A stretch of DNA of 64,000 nucleotides from Planctobacterium sp047947135 (GCA_047947135.1 CP170457.1:1364001-1428000); one strand, 5' to 3'. Numbered from the stretch's first letter, positions 35,752 through 45,413 are shown. The notes: a model not told the origin generated them from the letters alone. Numbers and translations are program-made.

Positions 35752-37686
35752 ATGGGACAGCAGGACATAAAAGACAATGGTAAGTCCGCAGACGAAGTGC
35801 GTTTATTTATGCGACATCTGTTGCGGGACATCCAGGCATTGGAACACATGCTGGAAAATGACATGTTCGAAACTAATCGCAGCCGCATTGGAGCAGAGCA
35901 GGAATATTTTCTGGTTAATCAAAATATGCGTCCTGCGGCGATTGGCGATAAGGTTCTGGAACTGCTCGATCAGTCCTATTTCACCCCCGAGTTAGCCTTA
36001 TTTAATCTGGAAGCGAATTTTGATCCTCAGGAGTTTGATGCAGGTAGTTTGTCACGCATTGAAAAGCAACTGAATACTTTAACAGCCCAGTTGCGTGACA
36101 AGGCTGCAGGATTTGGTGCTCATGTATTGCAAACCGGGATCTTGCCTACTATCCGCAAGTCCGACTTAAACCTGAACAATATCACTCCGAAACCCCGTTA
36201 TCGTCTGCTCAATGACGTGTTATGTGGAATGCGTGGAGAGGACTATCGGCTGGATATCAATGGCTTAGATGAATTGCGATTCACCCATGACAACGTCCTT
36301 ATCGAAGCCTGTAATACCAGTTTTCAATTGCACTTTCAGGTGAATCCTGAAGATTTTCCGCTCTACTACAATATTGCACAGTTAGTCTCAGGGCCATTGT
36401 TGGCTCTCGCTGCCAACAGTCCTATATTAATGGGCAAGCGGCTTTGGCATGAAACCCGTATTGCACTATTTCAACAGGCAATTGATACCCGCTGTGCTAA
36501 TAAGTCAAACCGTGAGATGGAGCCAAGAGTCTGGTTCGGCAACAGTTGGGTAAAAGAGTCGGTACTGGAGTTATATCAGGAAGATATCGCTCGTTTTCGA
36601 GTGTTATTTGCCCAGGAGATCGACGAGGATCCTTTCGAAGCCATAGAGAAAGGTGCAATTCCTAAGCTGCAGGCACTGTGTTTACACAATGGTACTGTTT
36701 ATCGCTGGAATCGAGCCTGTTACGGCATCAGTGACAACAAACCCCACCTGCGGATAGAGAATCGTATCTTGCCTGCCGGGCCGACTTCGCTGGATACCAT
36801 GTCTAACGCGGCATTTTATCTGGGTTTATTGTGTGGTTATGCCGAAGAAGTGGGCGATGTTACTAAACAAATGGATTTTAGTGACGCTAAACTCAACTTC
36901 CACAACGCGGCGATGCGCTCTATGGAAAGTCAGATGCACTGGTTCAAAGGGAAGAAGTATCGATTCGATGATTTAATGATCGAAGAATTGATTCCGTTGG
37001 CAAAGCTGGGTCTTAAGAACCGAGGTATCGACAGTGGCGATATTGATAAATACATGGATGTGGTAACGGAACGTGTCCATAAGCATCAAAATGGTGCCTC
37101 CTGGCTGATCAAAAATTATAACTTCATACTGGATCAAGGCTTTAAAACAGACAGCGCCTGCGCCCTGTTAACCGCTTCAATGATAAACCGCCAGGCTTCC
37201 GGTCAGCCAGTACATACCTGGAACGATATTTCCTGCCCAGAAATAAGTACGCTGAAACAAACCAATCAGACGGTCGAACAGGTGATGTCGACGGATCTCT
37301 TCACAGTAGAGCCTGACGACTTAATTGATTTAGCCGCAAAAATTATGCACTGGAATCATATTCGTCATGTTGCGGTTGAAGATGCTTCAGGGAGACTTAT
37401 TGGAATTGTGTCTTACCGTCGCATATTAGAAATTTACGGCAAATACGCCGCTCGTGGTGACGTGCATTTGGTTCCGGTGAAAGAGGTGATGTTGGAAAAT
37501 CCATTGACGATATCACCTGGGGCCACGATAGAAGAGGCGATCACCCTAATGCGAGAGCATAAAGTAGGATGTTTGCCCGTCATGTCCGAATCCAGTTTGG
37601 TTGGAATGCTGACAGAAGCAGAACTGATGGATGAATTTTCGAAATGGTTAGAGAAAAAGTCGCCACCGGATGATGCACCCCTTTAA
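35752..37686 (+). CDS. glutamate-cysteine-ligase-like enzyme with two CBS domains
   Basis: The 644-residue product has a GCS2-type carboxylate-amine ligase domain (about 40-490) with the ATP/Mg-binding IGAEQEYFLV, NTSFQLHFQV and HLRIENRILPAGPTS, then two CBS domains (about 512-640: VMSTDLFTVEPDDLIDL and VMLENPLTISPGATIEE). CBS pairs usually bind adenine nucleotides and regulate the attached enzyme. Unlike the classic family, the domain is probably not making glutathione: the CBS fusion and context suggest ligation of an amino acid onto some other acid. GAGG precedes the ATG. The next gene, 103 bases on, encodes a deacylase that could act on the product. Confidence 0.9.
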   Translation: MGQQDIKDNGKSADEVRLFMRHLLRDIQALEHMLENDMFETNRSRIGAEQEYFLVNQNMRPAAIGDKVLELLDQSYFTPELALFNLEANFDPQEFDAGSLSRIEKQLNTLTAQLRDKAAGFGAHVLQTGILPTIRKSDLNLNNITPKPRYRLLNDVLCGMRGEDYRLDINGLDELRFTHDNVLIEACNTSFQLHFQVNPEDFPLYYNIAQLVSGPLLALAANSPILMGKRLWHETRIALFQQAIDTRCANKSNREMEPRVWFGNSWVKESVLELYQEDIARFRVLFAQEIDEDPFEAIEKGAIPKLQALCLHNGTVYRWNRACYGISDNKPHLRIENRILPAGPTSLDTMSNAAFYLGLLCGYAEEVGDVTKQMDFSDAKLNFHNAAMRSMESQMHWFKGKKYRFDDLMIEELIPLAKLGLKNRGIDSGDIDKYMDVVTERVHKHQNGASWLIKNYNFILDQGFKTDSACALLTASMINRQASGQPVHTWNDISCPEISTLKQTNQTVEQVMSTDLFTVEPDDLIDLAAKIMHWNHIRHVAVEDASGRLIGIVSYRRILEIYGKYAARGDVHLVPVKEVMLENPLTISPGATIEEAITLMREHKVGCLPVMSESSLVGMLTEAELMDEFSKWLEKKSPPDDAPL

Positions 37687-37789
37687 TCAGCTTGTGCCAG
37701 AATGTCCATATCATTGCAAATCGAAGATTTGCTACCGCTTTCAAGTTGTCTAATTGACTGAGTTTTAAAAAGGTAAGAACGCACTAATT

Positions 37790-38674
37790 ATGGAACGTAT
37801 TTTCGCTCAAATGGACAGTGGCCGCCCAGGCCCCCTTGTTATTATTATCGCGGCTTTGCATGGTAATGAAAAGGTAGGTTTGCAAGCGACCGCTGCGTTT
37901 TTTGAGCGGTTTTCTGCCAAAGAAATAAACGGTAAGGTGGTTGTTTTAGTCGGTAATGTTGCGGCAGCCGAACAACAGTGCCGCTTTATCGATCACGATC
38001 TGAATCGATTTTTCATATCGCAGTATCTTAATGAACCTCACTCCGGGGTGTCAGAATGGCATGAAGCCAGACAATTGATTGATGCGGTCGAAGAACAGGT
38101 CTTACTCTATCCGCAAGCCACCAAACGCTACATATTGGACATGCATTCCATGTCAGGAGAAGGCATACCTTTTACTTGTTTTCCAAATTCACAGCAGAAT
38201 GATGCATTGGCACGTCGAATATATCTGCCGGCCATTGCTGGCATAGTGGAATTTTTGCCGGGTACCCTGGCAGAGTACTTCAACCGTCATTTTGACAGCA
38301 TTCTTGTTGCCGAGTGTGGCCAGCATGATGCACCGAAAACCCTGGACAATGGTGTTGCGATACTAATTCACTATTTGCATCTGATTGATGTGCTACAAAG
38401 TAGTGCGTGCCACCGTGAAGCAAAGCAAGTGCTGATGCATAATACTCAGGGGTATTGGGATGTTTTTACCCGGGTCAGATATCGCTATCACATTGAAAAC
38501 AGGACGCATTTTGAAATGCAGCCGGGCTTTAGTAATTTACAAAAAGTCTGCCAGGAAACATTATTGGCTCGCGATGGCAGTCATTTGATTTATGCGCCCT
38601 TTGATGCCCGCATTGTTTTGCCCTGCTATCAAAAGCAGGGCGATGATGGATTTTTTCTGGCGGTTGACGAATAA
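37790..38674 (+). CDS. AstE/AspA-family zinc deacylase
   Basis: This 294-residue protein belongs to the succinylglutamate desuccinylase / aspartoacylase family, which removes acyl groups from amino acids. Visible sites are AALHGNEKVG (zinc His and Glu), DHDLNRFF (substrate Arg), YILDMHSMSG (third zinc ligand) and VAECGQHD (catalytic Glu). It is not part of an arginine-succinylation (ast) operon; its partner is the upstream GCS2-CBS gene. Together they may build and break an amide bond in an undescribed metabolite. That is inference from neighbourhood. Confidence 0.9.
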   Translation: MERIFAQMDSGRPGPLVIIIAALHGNEKVGLQATAAFFERFSAKEINGKVVVLVGNVAAAEQQCRFIDHDLNRFFISQYLNEPHSGVSEWHEARQLIDAVEEQVLLYPQATKRYILDMHSMSGEGIPFTCFPNSQQNDALARRIYLPAIAGIVEFLPGTLAEYFNRHFDSILVAECGQHDAPKTLDNGVAILIHYLHLIDVLQSSACHREAKQVLMHNTQGYWDVFTRVRYRYHIENRTHFEMQPGFSNLQKVCQETLLARDGSHLIYAPFDARIVLPCYQKQGDDGFFLAVDE

Positions 38675-38687
38675 CTCATGAACAGCG

Positions 38688-40040
38688 TTATTCGCCAAAT
38701 GAACCGGCTGCACCAGGGAATACGACGGGGCTTTCAAGGCCGTCTTTATTGACGCTGGCGACACCAAAAAAGTAGTTATCAATGACCACATTTTGCAACG
38801 TGTATTCGCTGACATTGCCTACAAAGCGACTAAATTGCCATTGCGGGGCATCGGTATAGCGCCAATACACTTTATAACCAGCCAGTTGTGGGTTTTGCTC
38901 AGCTGCTAACGCCCGCCAGCTTAACGTCGTATCGGGTGATACCGCCCCAGCAATACTGACATCTGCCGGTGGAGCCGGTGCCCAGGACATGCTGGCTAGG
39001 GAAACAGCATTCAATGCTGTAAGTTTGGCGGCATACTCAAAGTTGACGCCATCAATCGTATCCCCATATTTAATACCATCCTCGGTGCGCAGGTCCTGAT
39101 GCTGACGGGTATAATTCTCATTGGTTTCCATTATACGGATACCAGGATAGCCTAAATCATTGAAGGGGCGATGGTGACCGCCACGACGGAAGCGATCCAA
39201 ACGATAAATGACCATGGTATCCAAGTTCGGGACGTAATCGTCAGCGATCCTGTCAATATAGCGGGCCAGATTGCGACTCGGTGAGTCTACCTCTCCACCG
39301 GTAAAGCGACGCAGTGTGGCCTCACGCTCGGTTTCCGTCATCCGTGTACCTTCGGCAAAAATACGTGCGGTGGTATTATTGATAACCCCGTTAACTCCCT
39401 GAATATTGCCAATCATGTCATTATTCAGCACAGCTTTAATGCGCCATTGGTCCTTTTGTGCTGCCGCCGCCATAATTTTGCCACCAAATAAGCCTTGTTC
39501 TTCACCTGACAATGCAGCATAAACAATGCTGCCCTCAAACTGATACTGGCTAAGTATGCGTGCGGCCTCTAATGTACCGGCTACGCCAGAGGCGTTGTCA
39601 TTGGCTCCGGGAGAGTCCGATTTGGCATCCATGACATCAGTCACCCGCGAATCGATATCCCCTGACATAATGACATAGCGGTTTGGATCACTTGTACCTC
39701 GTTGAATAGCAATCACATTGACGACTTCAACGGGATCCGGAATGCGCTTTTCACCTTTGATAGTATCCGCCTGAAAATACACCTCCAGGCAGCCTCCGCA
39801 CTCTGCTGATATGTTTTCAAACTCGGATTTTATCCAGCGTCTGGCAGCCCCTATTCCGCGTGATTCAGATTCTGTCTCTGATAAAGTGTGGCGGGTGCCA
39901 AAACTGACCAGTCGCGCGATGTCTTTTTCAATGCGTTCTGCGGAAGGAGCGATAGCAATTTGATGTAATTTATCTTGCTGTGATTGTGCGAAACTGCAAA
40001 ACGTAATCAGAGTAGATAAACATAAAACTATTATTTTCAT
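38688..40040 (-). CDS. secreted M28-family metallopeptidase
   Basis: A 450-residue exported protein: signal peptide (MKIIVLCLSTLITFCSFAQS), M28 peptidase domain (about 30-350) and a C-terminal fibronectin-like beta domain (about 355-445: DTTLSWRALAAEQNPQLAGY). Zinc-site elements are GANDNASGVAG, ALSGEEQGLFGG, LNNDMIG and GGHHRPFNDLGYPGI. The first His of the usual GHxDS is Asp (SGDIDSR), so one metal ligand differs from well-studied members. The other ligands are present, so it is probably an active aminopeptidase of a subfamily. It is convergent with the zinc deacylase gene, 14 bases away. Confidence 0.88.
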   Translation of the reverse strand: MKIIVLCLSTLITFCSFAQSQQDKLHQIAIAPSAERIEKDIARLVSFGTRHTLSETESESRGIGAARRWIKSEFENISAECGGCLEVYFQADTIKGEKRIPDPVEVVNVIAIQRGTSDPNRYVIMSGDIDSRVTDVMDAKSDSPGANDNASGVAGTLEAARILSQYQFEGSIVYAALSGEEQGLFGGKIMAAAAQKDQWRIKAVLNNDMIGNIQGVNGVINNTTARIFAEGTRMTETEREATLRRFTGGEVDSPSRNLARYIDRIADDYVPNLDTMVIYRLDRFRRGGHHRPFNDLGYPGIRIMETNENYTRQHQDLRTEDGIKYGDTIDGVNFEYAAKLTALNAVSLASMSWAPAPPADVSIAGAVSPDTTLSWRALAAEQNPQLAGYKVYWRYTDAPQWQFSRFVGNVSEYTLQNVVIDNYFFGVASVNKDGLESPVVFPGAAGSFGE

Positions 40041-40252
40041 ATTGAGGGCTGCTTGATAACTTTATTATGTAACTGCTCAATATGGTAAAGAGTGCGTTAG
40101 AGATCAAATAATTATTGGCGCTGCTATAGCGTCGTCGGACGTGAATAGGTCGCTTTTGCGGGGTGCTTAAAATTCTAACCAGGCTATTCAGCAAACGACA
40201 CTTTTTCTGTTATCTTAATGGGCAGAAACAATAACTACAAAAAGGAAAGCCA

Positions 40253-40654
40253 ATGATATATGCCATGGCCGCGATGGTTCTGTTAACAACAATAGTGGCA
40301 TTTCTCACCTTAGCAACACGTTTTACGAGCGTGAAACGGGGAGAAGTCAGAACACGGTATTACAAACTGATGCAGGGGCAAGAGGTTCCTGACTTTGTTA
40401 TTCAAACGGGACGGAATTTTAGTAATCAGTTTGAGGTGCCAGTGCTGTTTTACGCTGTGGCGATACTGCATGTTGTTTTAAATGTGGAACACACCTTTGC
40501 TCTGTATTTGGCATGGGGTTTTGTGGCGCTGCGTTACCTGCATGCGCTGATCCATCTGACATACAATCATGTTTTACATCGCATGATTAGCTATTTTGCG
40601 GCGTTCTTTTGTGTCATCTTTTTGTGGCTGCACCTTGTTATCGAACATTCATAA
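40253..40654 (+). CDS. MAPEG-family membrane protein
   Basis: A 133-residue protein with four hydrophobic helices in the MAPEG arrangement: MIYAMAAMVLLTTIVAFLTL, then FVIQTGRNFSNQFEVPVLFY, which is the family core with Asn, Gln and Glu, then LRYLHALIHLTYNHVLHRM. MAPEG proteins include glutathione-dependent membrane enzymes and many bacterial members with no assigned activity. AAAGGAAAG precedes the ATG. It is convergent with an amidohydrolase and separated from it by a hairpin. Confidence 0.9.
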   Translation: MIYAMAAMVLLTTIVAFLTLATRFTSVKRGEVRTRYYKLMQGQEVPDFVIQTGRNFSNQFEVPVLFYAVAILHVVLNVEHTFALYLAWGFVALRYLHALIHLTYNHVLHRMISYFAAFFCVIFLWLHLVIEHS

Positions 40655-40673
40655 AAAGCGTGTAAAGCAGGTT

Positions 40674-40696
40674 GCTCCGGTCTCGAGAACCGGAGC
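40674..40696. terminator. hairpin between convergent genes, possible terminator
   Basis: GCTCCGGT-CTCGAGA-ACCGGAGC is a perfect 8-bp stem in the 55-base gap between the MAPEG and amidohydrolase stops. Neither strand has a strong T run after it, so termination would be moderate or Rho-assisted. Confidence 0.45.
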
Positions 40697-40709
40697 GAAA
40701 AGCCAATGA

Positions 40710-42014
40710 CTACTGTGGTGCTTTGAACACCGTACCGTCTTTCATTACAAAAATAATGTTCTCCATGGCATTGATGTCCTGAATCGGATCACCGGAGACC
40801 GCGACTAAATCGGCTAATTTTCCTGTTTCAATTGTGCCTAACTCATCTATGATGCCAAGCAGTTGTGCACTGTGGTAAGTTGCGCTTCGGATGGCGTCCA
40901 GGGTTGGCATACCTGCTTCTACCATGTAGACAAACTCTTTCCAGTTATCGCCATGAGCCGATACCCCCGAATCAGTACCAAAGGCAATTTTTACTCCTGC
41001 GCGGTAGGCCTTGCCAAAGGTATTCTGGATCAGTGGACCAATTGCTGCGGCTTTGGGACGCACTACGTCCGGAAAGAATCCGTCAATTTGTGATTTTTCT
41101 TCTACCCATTTGCCAGCCAGGACGGTAGGGACATAATAGGTACCGTATTGCTTCATTAACTCCATGGTGCTATCCGTCATGTAGGTGCCATGTTCAATGG
41201 ATGTGACACCTGCGCGAATAGCTCGCTCCATACCTTCGGTTCCATGTGCATGCACCGCAACGGTCATGCCGTAGTCGTTTGCTGTCTCCACGATGGCTGC
41301 TAACTCGTCAGGCATAAACTGAGGGTTTTGGCCACTTTTAGCGAGGCTTAAGACGCCACCTGTGGCGGTAATTTTAATAAGATCAGCACCTTCTTTATAA
41401 CGCTGCCGAACTGCTTTTCTGGCATCGGCGATTCCGTTTACAACGCCATCCTTAGGAGTGGGATCACCCATCAAATGAAAGCTATGGCCATTGGTTGGGT
41501 CCTGATGTCCTCCAGTGGTGGCGATGCCTTTTCCTGCGCTATAAATGCGAGGTCCGACGACGTCACCGCGATTAATTGCCTTGCGCAAGGCAATGGTTTC
41601 CCCAAACCTGTCACCCAGATTACGCACCGATGTAAAACCCGCCAACAGGGTTTTTTCAGCATATCGGACGCCTTGGATGGCGTAGTCAGCCTCATTCAGG
41701 GTAAAGCGATTAATATAGGTACGAGGCCCTTGTTGGCTGCTTAAGTGCACATGCATATCCATGAGACCAGGCATCAGAGTGGCCTCTTTAAGGTCAACCA
41801 GCGTATCACCAAAGTCAGGTGTGCTATAACCGCTCTCAATGCGCACAATGCGATTGCCTTCAACTATTACGGTGCTGCGATAAATAATTTCATCACTGTT
41901 TGCGGGAAGTAATTTGCCAGCATGAATATAAGTTGCTGCTTGGGTAGCAAAGTTGGGTAACATGAACAAAGCGATCGCTAGTAACCCGCAGGTTGGTCGA
42001 AAGAGTGTTTTCAT
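40710..42014 (-). CDS. secreted amidohydrolase, Xaa-Pro/Xaa-Arg dipeptidase-like
   Basis: A 434-residue exported metal-dependent hydrolase. After the signal peptide (GLLAIALFMLPNFATQAA) it shows the amidohydrolase marks LMPGLMDMHVHLSS (first metal His pair), DLIKITATGGV (Lys bridging site), VAVHAHGTEGM, SIEHGTYM and IAFGTDSGVSAHG. The set matches prolidase-like amidohydrolases that cut dipeptides in the periplasm. Which peptides it takes cannot be read from the sequence. With the M28 and M1 enzymes nearby it suggests a peptide-scavenging lifestyle. Confidence 0.92.
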   Translation of the reverse strand: MKTLFRPTCGLLAIALFMLPNFATQAATYIHAGKLLPANSDEIIYRSTVIVEGNRIVRIESGYSTPDFGDTLVDLKEATLMPGLMDMHVHLSSQQGPRTYINRFTLNEADYAIQGVRYAEKTLLAGFTSVRNLGDRFGETIALRKAINRGDVVGPRIYSAGKGIATTGGHQDPTNGHSFHLMGDPTPKDGVVNGIADARKAVRQRYKEGADLIKITATGGVLSLAKSGQNPQFMPDELAAIVETANDYGMTVAVHAHGTEGMERAIRAGVTSIEHGTYMTDSTMELMKQYGTYYVPTVLAGKWVEEKSQIDGFFPDVVRPKAAAIGPLIQNTFGKAYRAGVKIAFGTDSGVSAHGDNWKEFVYMVEAGMPTLDAIRSATYHSAQLLGIIDELGTIETGKLADLVAVSGDPIQDINAMENIIFVMKDGTVFKAPQ

Positions 42015-42081
42015 ATCCTATTCCATTGATTGCAATTTGATTCTATATACTTAACAAAAATCGAATGTTCTACATCAGGCA

Positions 42082-42570
42082 CTAAAAGTAGATGGTTTGT
42101 TTGCGTAGCCACAGGTATTGCCAAAACAATAATAGTAGGAAAGCGACAAAGATGCCGAGGAATGTTTGCAATAACAGTGGATCCTGAATGCTTGATGCCA
42201 TGGGACTATTGCTGGGAAAGCGAGTCATGATTTCGGTTGCAGCAGGTATGAGGTGAAACAATAAAGTGCTGGACAGGGCGGTCAGTTGCAAATAGCGCGT
42301 GAGTCTGCCAAAGATGCGAAAAACCGACAATGCGGCACCAAACAAGGCTGCTAAAATAGTCAACACGGCAAGGCCATGGGCGATATTAAAACTACCATGA
42401 TTAAATATTCCCAGTGAGGTACCCGCTGTCAGCAGTGTAACGACCACATAGAGCTTGCCTACTGGGTGCTTGATATCGATATGACGTCGACTTACAAAAA
42501 GATAGATCGCGCTAAATAATGCAATGGTGCCTAGTATCGTGTGGACGATACCAAGTGGAGATAGGGCCAC
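42082..42570 (-). CDS. DUF2306-like membrane protein
   Basis: A 162-residue protein with about five hydrophobic helices (IVHTILGTIALFSAIYLFV, VVVTLLTAGTSLGIF, LAVLTILAALFGAALSVF). It follows the DUF2306 pattern with the GxxHxxxG-like start and an ISRRH-type basic loop. Function is unknown. It starts with GTG after AAAGGAG. The short gap to the following amidohydrolase stop leaves room for its own transcript only. Confidence 0.7.
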   Translation of the reverse strand: MALSPLGIVHTILGTIALFSAIYLFVSRRHIDIKHPVGKLYVVVTLLTAGTSLGIFNHGSFNIAHGLAVLTILAALFGAALSVFRIFGRLTRYLQLTALSSTLLFHLIPAATEIMTRFPSNSPMASSIQDPLLLQTFLGIFVAFLLLLFWQYLWLRKQTIYF

Positions 42571-42661
42571 GTGCGGCTCCTTTATTGTTCTTAGTGGCTT
42601 TAGCTTATCACAGCGTGGAGTTCGCAGCTAATTGCCACGGGCAATGTCCCTGGGGCAGGCT

Positions 42662-43198
42662 TTAGCAGTTACCCAGACTGAACTGATAGTTGCCACTGCT
42701 GACCATCACCTTATCCCCCTCTTTACCGGGCTCAATGGTGGCTATGTCGGCCAGTTGATAAAAGACGTTTTGATGTAGTCGTGCATAGAGATTTCTGCGT
42801 ACGCAGAGGTAGGGTAAAACCGCACCATTGGTTCGGTCCTGTTGCAGGATAACTGGATTTTGTGGGGAAACAATAGTGTGATCACCAACGGATGTGGTCA
42901 TCATGATGTACTCGTCGCGTTGCCGCCATTCGGTGACAACAAAAGGCACATCCTCAACCTGAATGCCCACTTTTTCGACTGGTGTCACCAGATAATAATG
43001 CTGCTCTTGCTTCTTTAAGACTGAGGCAAATAGTTTAACTAATGCAGGACGGCCAATGGGAGTTCCCATGTAAAACCATTGGCCAGAATGTTTGATTTGT
43101 AATTCAATATCGCCACAAAACTCCGGATCCCAGTCCTCAACGGGAGGGAGTGACTGGGCCTGTTCGCCTAAGCTTTTACGCAGTCGCTCCAAATCCAT
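42662..43198 (-). CDS. DUF1285 protein
   Basis: A 178-residue soluble protein with the DUF1285 pattern: CGDIELQIKHSGQWFYMGTP, IGRPALVKLFASVLKK, HYYLVTPVEKVGIQVEDVPF. Function is unknown. It follows the DUF3014 gene after a single base, so the two are one operon. Both are typical gammaproteobacterial orphans found together. Confidence 0.9.
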   Translation of the reverse strand: MDLERLRKSLGEQAQSLPPVEDWDPEFCGDIELQIKHSGQWFYMGTPIGRPALVKLFASVLKKQEQHYYLVTPVEKVGIQVEDVPFVVTEWRQRDEYIMMTTSVGDHTIVSPQNPVILQQDRTNGAVLPYLCVRRNLYARLHQNVFYQLADIATIEPGKEGDKVMVSSGNYQFSLGNC

Positions 43199-43199
43199 C

Positions 43200-44060
43200 T
43201 TAATCTTCGGCTAATAGTGCGTCTCGTAATTCCCGCATTTTTGCTTTAATCAGGCGCATATTCTCCGGACCGGTGCGAAGTAATTGTTTTTGCGGACCGC
43301 TAAGATCTTCCACCCGCTCTATGCGGTATTTATACATAACACTGTCTGTGTACACTTCAACTGGTACGGGGACTTCTGGGGTATCCAACAGATGGTCAAT
43401 TGCGTCTATCAGACGGGAATCAAAATCTTCGCTAGGGTCACCAATTTCGACAAAAATGTTGGAAATAGCGGGCTTGTATGTTTCATACAAGGTCATCATG
43501 GTCTCGGTATCCATGCTATCCAAAATTTCAGCGTATACGGTATAGCGCTGGTAACTGGCGGAATCAATCCATTCTTTATCAGCCTGACGATATACCTTGA
43601 ATTTTGATTCCGGTGCGCGCAGCAAGTGGTGGCTGTCAGCCAGCTGTTCTTCAGCCAGGTTATTGGTAAACACCACAAAACGACGAATCAAATCCTCATC
43701 AACCAGCAGTTGTGCCAATTCCGGCATCGCAGAGATCCCCATCACAGCCGTTTTGATAGCGCCATCTGATAAATCCAGTGGTTCTGGCTCAGGTTCTGGC
43801 TCTGGAGGTGGGGTAGGCTCTGGTGTAACAAGCTGAGTGGGTTCTTCATACTCGGGCTCAGGTGCAATCGGCTCAGGGTCAGGCTCAGTCACAATCTGTT
43901 CTTCAATCACGACCGGTTCTGGCTCAGATGATTTTTCTTCGCCACCTAAAAATAAGTAGGCTAAGAGCAGGATAACAATAGCCGCTACGCCTAAAATAAT
44001 GTGGGGCATAAAAGACTTTTGTGGTGTCGTATCAGTCTGGTTTTGTTCAACGTCTGCCAT
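43200..44060 (-). CDS. DUF3014 inner-membrane protein with Pro-Glu linker
   Basis: From the ATG at 44060 the product has 286 residues: a short cytoplasmic start, one TM helix (HIILGVAAIVILLLAYLFL, about 18-36), a Pro/Glu-rich linker (about 50-95, repeated PEPEPEPEP units) and a periplasmic DUF3014 domain (LAQLLVDEDLIRRFVVFTNN, then YETYKPAISNIFVEIGDP). The stiff acidic linker probably spans the periplasm. The upstream extension to 44168 lacks a ribosome site. It is the first gene of the pair with DUF1285. Function is unknown. Confidence 0.85.
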   Translation of the reverse strand: MADVEQNQTDTTPQKSFMPHIILGVAAIVILLLAYLFLGGEEKSSEPEPVVIEEQIVTEPDPEPIAPEPEYEEPTQLVTPEPTPPPEPEPEPEPLDLSDGAIKTAVMGISAMPELAQLLVDEDLIRRFVVFTNNLAEEQLADSHHLLRAPESKFKVYRQADKEWIDSASYQRYTVYAEILDSMDTETMMTLYETYKPAISNIFVEIGDPSEDFDSRLIDAIDHLLDTPEVPVPVEVYTDSVMYKYRIERVEDLSGPQKQLLRTGPENMRLIKAKMRELRDALLAED

Positions 44061-44198
44061 AGTATGCTGTCTTATCCTGAGCTGTTTAAAAGAAAGTTTT
44101 GTTGTTTCATTATTGCAGATGATTGCCAAGAGGTCATTAATGGCTACAATGCAACAAGTTATTAACAACGTTTATAGCATCTAATCCATTAATCTATT

Positions 44199-45413
44199 AT
44201 GAATATTATCCTTGCTGCCGTGCCTTTTTTCTTTTTGCTTATCGCCATTGAGTTGCTAATCGACTGGCGCAGAGGTACGGGCTATTATCGACTTACCGAT
44301 GCTATTACTAGTTTAAGTCTGGGGGTACTCAGTCGAGTAACCGAAGTCACTAAAAAACTTATCCCCTTTACTATTTATTATGTCGCTTACGAATATATTC
44401 AAGTTTTTAGCTTAACTAATTCTGTATTTACCTGGATTTTTGCCTTTCTTGTGTATGACTTTTTTTACTACTGGCTGCACAGAATGTCTCACGAAATCAA
44501 TATTCTTTGGGCTGCGCATGTGGTGCACCACTCAAGTGAGGATTACAATCTGACCACTGCGCTCAGGCAAACCAGCGGTAATATGCTCGGTTGGGTGTTC
44601 TTTTTGCCAATGGCAGTAATGGGTGTACCTCCGGAAATCTTTATCAGTGTTGGTGCGTTAAACCTGGTGTACCAGTTTTGGGTCCACACCCAACATATTG
44701 ATCAGCTGGGTTGGATGGAGAAAGTATTCGTCACACCATCTAACCATCGTGTCCATCATGCCCAGAATAGTCGCTATATTGATTGTAACTACGGTGGTGT
44801 ATTCATTTTGTGGGACCGTTTGTTCGGTACCTTTCGCCCCGAATGTAAAGACGACCCTGTGATTTTCGGTGTTCGTACACCACTGAATAGCTGGAATCCG
44901 CTGTGGGCAAATCTACAAGTATACTTACAACTATTGCTGGATGCCTGGCGCACCCAAAGCTGGAAAGATAAATGTCGAATCTGGTTTATGCCCACAGGCT
45001 GGCGTCCTGATGATGTCGTTCAGCAATACCCTCTGCAAAAAACGAATCTGACACACTTTCAGAAGTTCGATACTGCGAGCAATCTGCTGACTGGCATTTA
45101 TGGTGTCGTACAACATGTTCTGGCTATTGCTTTGGCCTTATGGTTAATGATTCAGGGGGAACAATTTGTGCTATCGGAAACGATGCTTTTAGGGAGTTTT
45201 GTGGCCTTTAGCCTGTTTGCCAATAGTCAGATTTTGGCGGCCCATAAGGCCGGTGTCTGGTTAGAAGTGTTTAAGTGGTGTGCATTGCCGGTGGTGCTAA
45301 TGCTGTTAGATGCGCCAGCTATGGTGCTGTATAGCTCGGTTGCTCTGTCACTGGTGCACCTGACTTTGCTGGCAGTTATAACGCAGCGATGGCCAACCGC
45401 TACTGAGGCGTAA
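44199..45413 (+). CDS. sterol-desaturase-family membrane di-iron oxidase
   Basis: A 404-residue membrane protein. The His clusters of the fatty-acid hydroxylase / sterol desaturase family are intact: HRMSHE (after FLVYDFFYYWL), HVVHHSSEDYN, and HRVHHAQNSRYIDCNYGG. These bind two irons that insert oxygen into a lipid. Most bacterial members act on hydroxylated or ether lipids, not sterols, and the substrate here is unknown. A C-terminal extension of about 130 residues carries several extra TM helices beyond the core domain. It is divergent from the DUF3014 gene. Confidence 0.9.
   Translation: MNIILAAVPFFFLLIAIELLIDWRRGTGYYRLTDAITSLSLGVLSRVTEVTKKLIPFTIYYVAYEYIQVFSLTNSVFTWIFAFLVYDFFYYWLHRMSHEINILWAAHVVHHSSEDYNLTTALRQTSGNMLGWVFFLPMAVMGVPPEIFISVGALNLVYQFWVHTQHIDQLGWMEKVFVTPSNHRVHHAQNSRYIDCNYGGVFILWDRLFGTFRPECKDDPVIFGVRTPLNSWNPLWANLQVYLQLLLDAWRTQSWKDKCRIWFMPTGWRPDDVVQQYPLQKTNLTHFQKFDTASNLLTGIYGVVQHVLAIALALWLMIQGEQFVLSETMLLGSFVAFSLFANSQILAAHKAGVWLEVFKWCALPVVLMLLDAPAMVLYSSVALSLVHLTLLAVITQRWPTATEA

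Noticed and set aside
43760..43920. Short tandem-like repeats of GAGCCT/CTGGCT type
   Set aside because: They encode the Pro-Glu linker of the DUF3014 protein and need no separate explanation.
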